Origin: Brevibacillus laterosporus
GTDB lineage: Bacteria > Bacillota > Bacilli > Brevibacillales > Brevibacillaceae
Assembly (NCBI RefSeq): GCF_030489605.1
Contig: NZ_JAUKFY010000025.1
Coordinates: 1 to 64,000 of the forward strand
Length of the DNA stretch: 64,000 bases
Direction of reading: 5' to 3'
In this document: positions 61,104 through 64,000 of the stretch, piece by piece
Layout of the letters: the number at the start of each line of letters is the position of its first letter
Numbering within the stretch: the stretch's first letter is position 1
Notes under the pieces: generated by a model
Seen by the model: the letters and a program-made list of their open reading frames with translations, nothing else
Database searches by the model: none
Told to the model about the DNA's origin: nothing
Position numbers and translations under genes: made by a program

Positions 61104-61143
61104 AAAAAGAAAAAGGTGAGAATAAGCTCACCTCTTTCTTTTA
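61104..61143. terminator. Convergent terminator between salA and gerD
   Basis: AGGTGAG (61114-61120) / CTCACCT (61127-61133) with flanking AAAGAAAA and TCTTTCTTTT, so it can end both strands. Confidence 0.85.
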
Positions 61144-61767
61144 TTCTCCACCCGATGATTTCTTTTTCTTCTCTTTCTTCTTGCCTTTTGTTCCCTCGTT
61201 TAGACTCTGAGGGTTCATCATATCCTCTTGGGCCTTCATCATGATTTTAAGCATCTCTGCTTGAAACATGGGGCTTTCTAAGCTATCCTTCATGATTTGC
61301 ATTGTTTGCTTGCGATAGGCGGAGGTTTTCATCAAATCAAGTAAGCTTTTTTCATAATCAGGGTCCTTGAGAATACTAAGCATCATTTGCTGATACTCAG
61401 GGTCTTTCATAAGCTCTTTTAGCAGCTTTTTATTCTCATCCTTCATGGACTTAGCTAAGGTACTGGTGAACTTGGGATCTTTAAATGCTTTCTTGATGTG
61501 TGGATTGTCTGGTTTTGCTATACTTTGGATAAGCGTAGTACGCACAGTCTCGGGATTCATGATGAGATTTTTTTGGAAGCTTTCGTCTTTCATCATAGTT
61601 TCCATGGTTTTTTTGGCTTCATCCGTTTGCAAAATATCAAGAACCATCGTCTTGGTGGATTTGTAATCAGGCTGGGATTGATTTTGTGACGTTGTTCCAC
61701 AGCTTGATAAGAGAAGACCACATGCAATCACAGGGATCAGGGCAACAAAGACATGCTTGTTTAACAT
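61141..61767 (-). CDS. gerD: GerD, spore germination lipoprotein
   Basis: 208 residues. A signal peptide with lipobox LLSSC (Cys22) is followed by a helical region with repeating MKDPxY/LKDPDY segments (about 100-170), then a Lys/Ser-rich tail. GerD clusters the germinant receptors in the spore inner membrane. Minus strand, convergent with salA; the neighbouring kbaA starts in the other direction. Confidence 0.95.
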   Translation of the reverse strand: MLNKHVFVALIPVIACGLLLSSCGTTSQNQSQPDYKSTKTMVLDILQTDEAKKTMETMMKDESFQKNLIMNPETVRTTLIQSIAKPDNPHIKKAFKDPKFTSTLAKSMKDENKKLLKELMKDPEYQQMMLSILKDPDYEKSLLDLMKTSAYRKQTMQIMKDSLESPMFQAEMLKIMMKAQEDMMNPQSLNEGTKGKKKEKKKKSSGGE

Positions 61768-61896
61768 TAGCAGGGAACACCCTCCTTTAACAGTCCTCAG
61801 CTATTTATAAAATGTGCAGTTTTTTATTTTCTTACGCTAGAATTTTCTTGCATGCATTGGTAAAATCATTAGGAGCCAATGAAGGAGGGACCAGCC

Positions 61897-62526
61897 TTGA
61901 GTTTGCGTAATTATGGATGGTTATTCGGTACCACGCTCTTACTGGGCGGTATCGGCGGAATGCTTATGGGGTTAGTTACCCAGGAAAATTTATACCATGG
62001 TTCTATTGCTAATTTTTTTATGGGATTATTGATGAATTTGTTGTTAGGTTTAACGACTAGCATTGTAGCTCAAATGGGTTTCTTTGCGTATATGATGTTT
62101 AATTATCTTGTATTAAATTCAATGAAGAGCAAGGCTTTGCGAAAGAATATCCAAATTTTCTTTATATTATTTGCTTTTTTTGACATGGTTTATTTACGGT
62201 ATATTGCTTTTGGTCAAGGAGGCTCACTTCTTCCATACTTTGTTGAACCTGTCTTACTGCTGGGAATAGCGCTAATAACGGCATATGCAAAAGTAAAGAT
62301 GACGAATCCAACGGCATGGGTACCCACAGTATTCTTTATTTTTGTGGTGACGTCGATTGAGTGGCTGCCTGCTTTAAAGCAAGATGATTTCAAGGCTATT
62401 GCTGTAATGGTGGTACCTTTGCTGTTCTGCAATGTTTGGCAAATTTTACAACTGCATCGTCTGACTACGCGTACGGAGCAAAAGAAAAGGACGAAAACAA
62501 AAACAAAAGCGTCAAAATCTTTTTAA
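61897..62526 (+). CDS. kbaA: KinB-signalling activator KbaA
   Basis: 209 residues from TTG 61897 (AAGGAGGGACCAGCC). Five to six membrane helices and a strongly basic cytoplasmic tail (EQKKRTKTKTKASKSF). KbaA helps KinB activate the Spo0A phosphorelay. Place between gerD and pdaB is the Bacillus order. Confidence 0.93.
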   Translation: MSLRNYGWLFGTTLLLGGIGGMLMGLVTQENLYHGSIANFFMGLLMNLLLGLTTSIVAQMGFFAYMMFNYLVLNSMKSKALRKNIQIFFILFAFFDMVYLRYIAFGQGGSLLPYFVEPVLLLGIALITAYAKVKMTNPTAWVPTVFFIFVVTSIEWLPALKQDDFKAIAVMVVPLLFCNVWQILQLHRLTTRTEQKKRTKTKTKASKSF

Positions 62527-62563
62527 TCTAGGCAAGGTTTACATATCTTAATTAATGAGAAAC

Positions 62564-62598
62564 AAAAGGCTACTCCATCTGTATGGGAGTAGCTTTTT
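62564..62598 (+). terminator. Terminator after kbaA
   Basis: AAAAGGCTACTCC with GGGAGTAGCTTTTT (62564-62598), loop ATCTGTAT region, T5 tail. Also usable by the converging pdaB on the minus strand. Confidence 0.88.
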
Positions 62599-62626
62599 GT
62601 TTAAGACACAGGCTGTGCCTTCCGAA

Positions 62627-63400
62627 TTATTTAATTTCCTCGCTTTTGATTTTTGATCCTGAAATTAATTCAGATACGGTCACGAATTCATATCCTTGAG
62701 ACCGTAATTTGTCGATAATCACCGGTAAGGCAAGATGAGTTTGTTTGCAGGAATCGCTTGCATGCATCAAGATAATATCACCGGGATGGGCTTTTGAGAC
62801 AACATTTTGGATGATTCGATCCGTGCCGGGGTTCATCCAATCAAGGGAATCGGTATCCCATTGAATAACCATATAGCCCATGTCATTTGCTACGCGAAGC
62901 ACGCGTTTATCAAAATCACCATTTGGCATACGGATTAAATTAGGTTTTTTCCCTGTTAGTTCAGTGAGAATAGTATCAGCTTTGCCGATTTGGGTCCGCA
63001 TTTGTTCTTCTGAATAACGGCTATAATTGTCGTGACGGTGACCATGCGAGCCGATTTCGTAACCGCCGTCAACAATTTTCTTTACCATTTCAGGATGCTT
63101 TTGACTCCAGGGAGAAGAGAGGAAAAAGGTTACCTTGTCGACCTTCTTCTCTTTTAAAATATCCAGAATGGGTTGTGTCCGCGTTTCTCCCCAGCTAATG
63201 TCAAATGTCAGAGCAACCTTTTTATCCTTTGTATCCACCTTATAAATGGCTTGTGGGCCTTTATTTTTATCGACGGAGGCGGAGAAAACTTGCAGGCTGT
63301 CACGTTCGGCATAAGCGATGCCTGCCCCAAGAATTAAGGCCATACAAATAATAAAAAACTGTTTTAACTTCTTAGAACTGATTACGAACATATACTTCAT
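62627..63400 (-). CDS. pdaB: PdaB, polysaccharide deacetylase of spore formation
   Basis: 257 residues. N-terminal membrane anchor (about 13-30) and NodB domain: TFDISWG (the usual second Asp of TFDD is Ile, as in B. subtilis PdaB), zinc histidines in SHGHRH, RMPNGDFD and the C-terminal ILMHASDS. Needed late in sporulation to keep spores intact. ATG 63400 with AAGGAGG upstream; ATG 63391 is a second option. Confidence 0.93.
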   Translation of the reverse strand: MKYMFVISSKKLKQFFIICMALILGAGIAYAERDSLQVFSASVDKNKGPQAIYKVDTKDKKVALTFDISWGETRTQPILDILKEKKVDKVTFFLSSPWSQKHPEMVKKIVDGGYEIGSHGHRHDNYSRYSEEQMRTQIGKADTILTELTGKKPNLIRMPNGDFDKRVLRVANDMGYMVIQWDTDSLDWMNPGTDRIIQNVVSKAHPGDIILMHASDSCKQTHLALPVIIDKLRSQGYEFVTVSELISGSKIKSEEIK

Positions 63401-63439
63401 AATGATAAGCTACCTCCTTTTAGCAGTTTGTCCCCCTAC

Positions 63440-63467
63440 ATTTTATGCAATTTGGAAAAGGTTATTC
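63440..63467 (-). promoter_or_regulatory. Possible sporulation-sigma promoter for pdaB
   Basis: On the minus strand GAATA (63463-63467), 15 bp, CATAAAAT (63440-63447) resembles a SigE/SigG-type element. A consensus match by eye only. Confidence 0.3.
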
Positions 63468-63537
63468 TTTCGCATCTATGTGTATAAAAAGGTAAAATAA
63501 ATGAGATGGATAGTTAAGTAAGATTGGAGTGGTTATA

Positions 63538-64000
63538 GTGAGAAGTTTTATTAGTGACATTTGGAGAGGAACAAGCAAATATTTTGGAATTGCTCTCTTT
63601 ATTCTGCTTGCAGGTGTAATTGTTGGAATGCTTAATTCGGCCAGTTTAAGTACGATTTTGAACAAAATGCTTCAGCAGGTCCAAGAAGTTTCTAAAGGAC
63701 TCCAGTTAGAAAATAATATTTTTGCAACCATAAGAGTTATTTTTATGAATAACCTAATGGCAGCGATCATGATGCTGGGAATGGGGACGTTTTTTGCTAT
63801 TTTTCCTATTTGGGGTTTATTTATGAATGGTGCTGTACTCGGGTATATATTAACACTGCCCAATCCAAAAGGGCTCAGCACATGGGAAATGCTTGTATAT
63901 GGCATTCTTCCGCACGGTGTTATTGAGATTGTTGCTATTCTTTTTGCAGCAGGTTTGGGGATTCGTTTTGGTGTATTGTCATTTCGTTCAATGGGGGCGC
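63538..64000 (+). CDS. spoIIM: Stage II sporulation protein M family (5' part)
   Basis: GTG 63538 opens a frame that runs off the window (154 codons read). Membrane helices near 15-33, 80-110 and 130-150; the family motifs MNNLMAAIMMLGMGTFFAIFP, NGAVLGYIL and GILPHGVIEI are present. DUF95/SpoIIM proteins recruit the engulfment complex. The ribosome site is TTGGAGTGG. The 3' end is beyond 64000. Confidence 0.85.
   Translation, partial: MRSFISDIWRGTSKYFGIALFILLAGVIVGMLNSASLSTILNKMLQQVQEVSKGLQLENNIFATIRVIFMNNLMAAIMMLGMGTFFAIFPIWGLFMNGAVLGYILTLPNPKGLSTWEMLVYGILPHGVIEIVAILFAAGLGIRFGVLSFRSMGA

Overview
The window is a slice of a low-GC Firmicutes core chromosome from an endospore former. The gene order (ctsR-mcsA-mcsB-clpC-radA-disA ... 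gltX-cysE-cysS-mrnC-rlmB-rae1-sigH-rpmG-secE-nusG-rplKAJL-rpoBC-rpsLG-fusA-tuf, then S10-spc-alpha, then cwlD-salA-gerD-kbaA-pdaB) matches Bacillales. The protein sequences and the small differences from Bacillus subtilis order suggest the Brevibacillus/Paenibacillaceae branch, which is an inference from memory. No phage, insertion sequence, CRISPR array, rRNA or tRNA gene was seen; almost all of the window is vertically inherited housekeeping DNA.

Layout. 1-2250: tail of an unknown gene, a GT28 (UgtP/MGDG-synthase-like) glycosyltransferase behind a structured leader, and a HAD hydrolase. 2309-7171: CtsR-controlled class III heat-shock operon ctsR-mcsA-mcsB-clpC. 7283-13657: radA, disA, pssA, a minus-strand small Cys-containing protein, PIN/TRAM membrane protein YacL, ispD-ispF. 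13708-19357: gltX, a cysteine T-box, cysE-cysS-mrnC-rlmB-rae1. 19437-32070: sigH, rpmG, secE, nusG, rplK-rplA, rplJ-rplL, a class I methyltransferase, rpoB-rpoC. 32233-37052: L7Ae-like protein, rpsL, rpsG, fusA, tuf. 37198-38570: a frameshifted EamA transporter pseudogene and a minus-strand truncated haemoglobin lie between tuf and rpsJ. 38832-53861: the continuous S10-spc-alpha ribosomal supercluster including secY, adk, map, infA and rpoA. 53994-58284: EcfA1-EcfA2-EcfT energy-coupling module, truA, rplM-rpsI. 58415-64000: SRPBCC protein, then spore/germination genes cwlD, salA, gerD, kbaA, pdaB and the start of a SpoIIM-family gene cut by the window edge.

The genes mostly build and control the translation and transcription machinery, plus protein quality control (McsB/ClpC arginine-phosphate pathway), c-di-AMP/DNA integrity signalling (DisA, RadA), and sporulation entry and germination (SigH, KbaA, SalA, CwlD, GerD, PdaB).

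The least explained content is in the RNA leaders, not in the proteins. I read base-paired elements by eye in front of the GT28 gene, nusG, rplK (a convincing L1-site mimic of 23S rRNA), rplJ, rpoB, tuf, rpsJ, rpoA, rplQ, rplM (possible pseudoknot) and salA. Several are known autoregulation sites of ribosomal proteins; those at GT28, nusG, rpoB, tuf, rplQ and salA are the best candidates for something less described. No obviously new multi-gene system was found.
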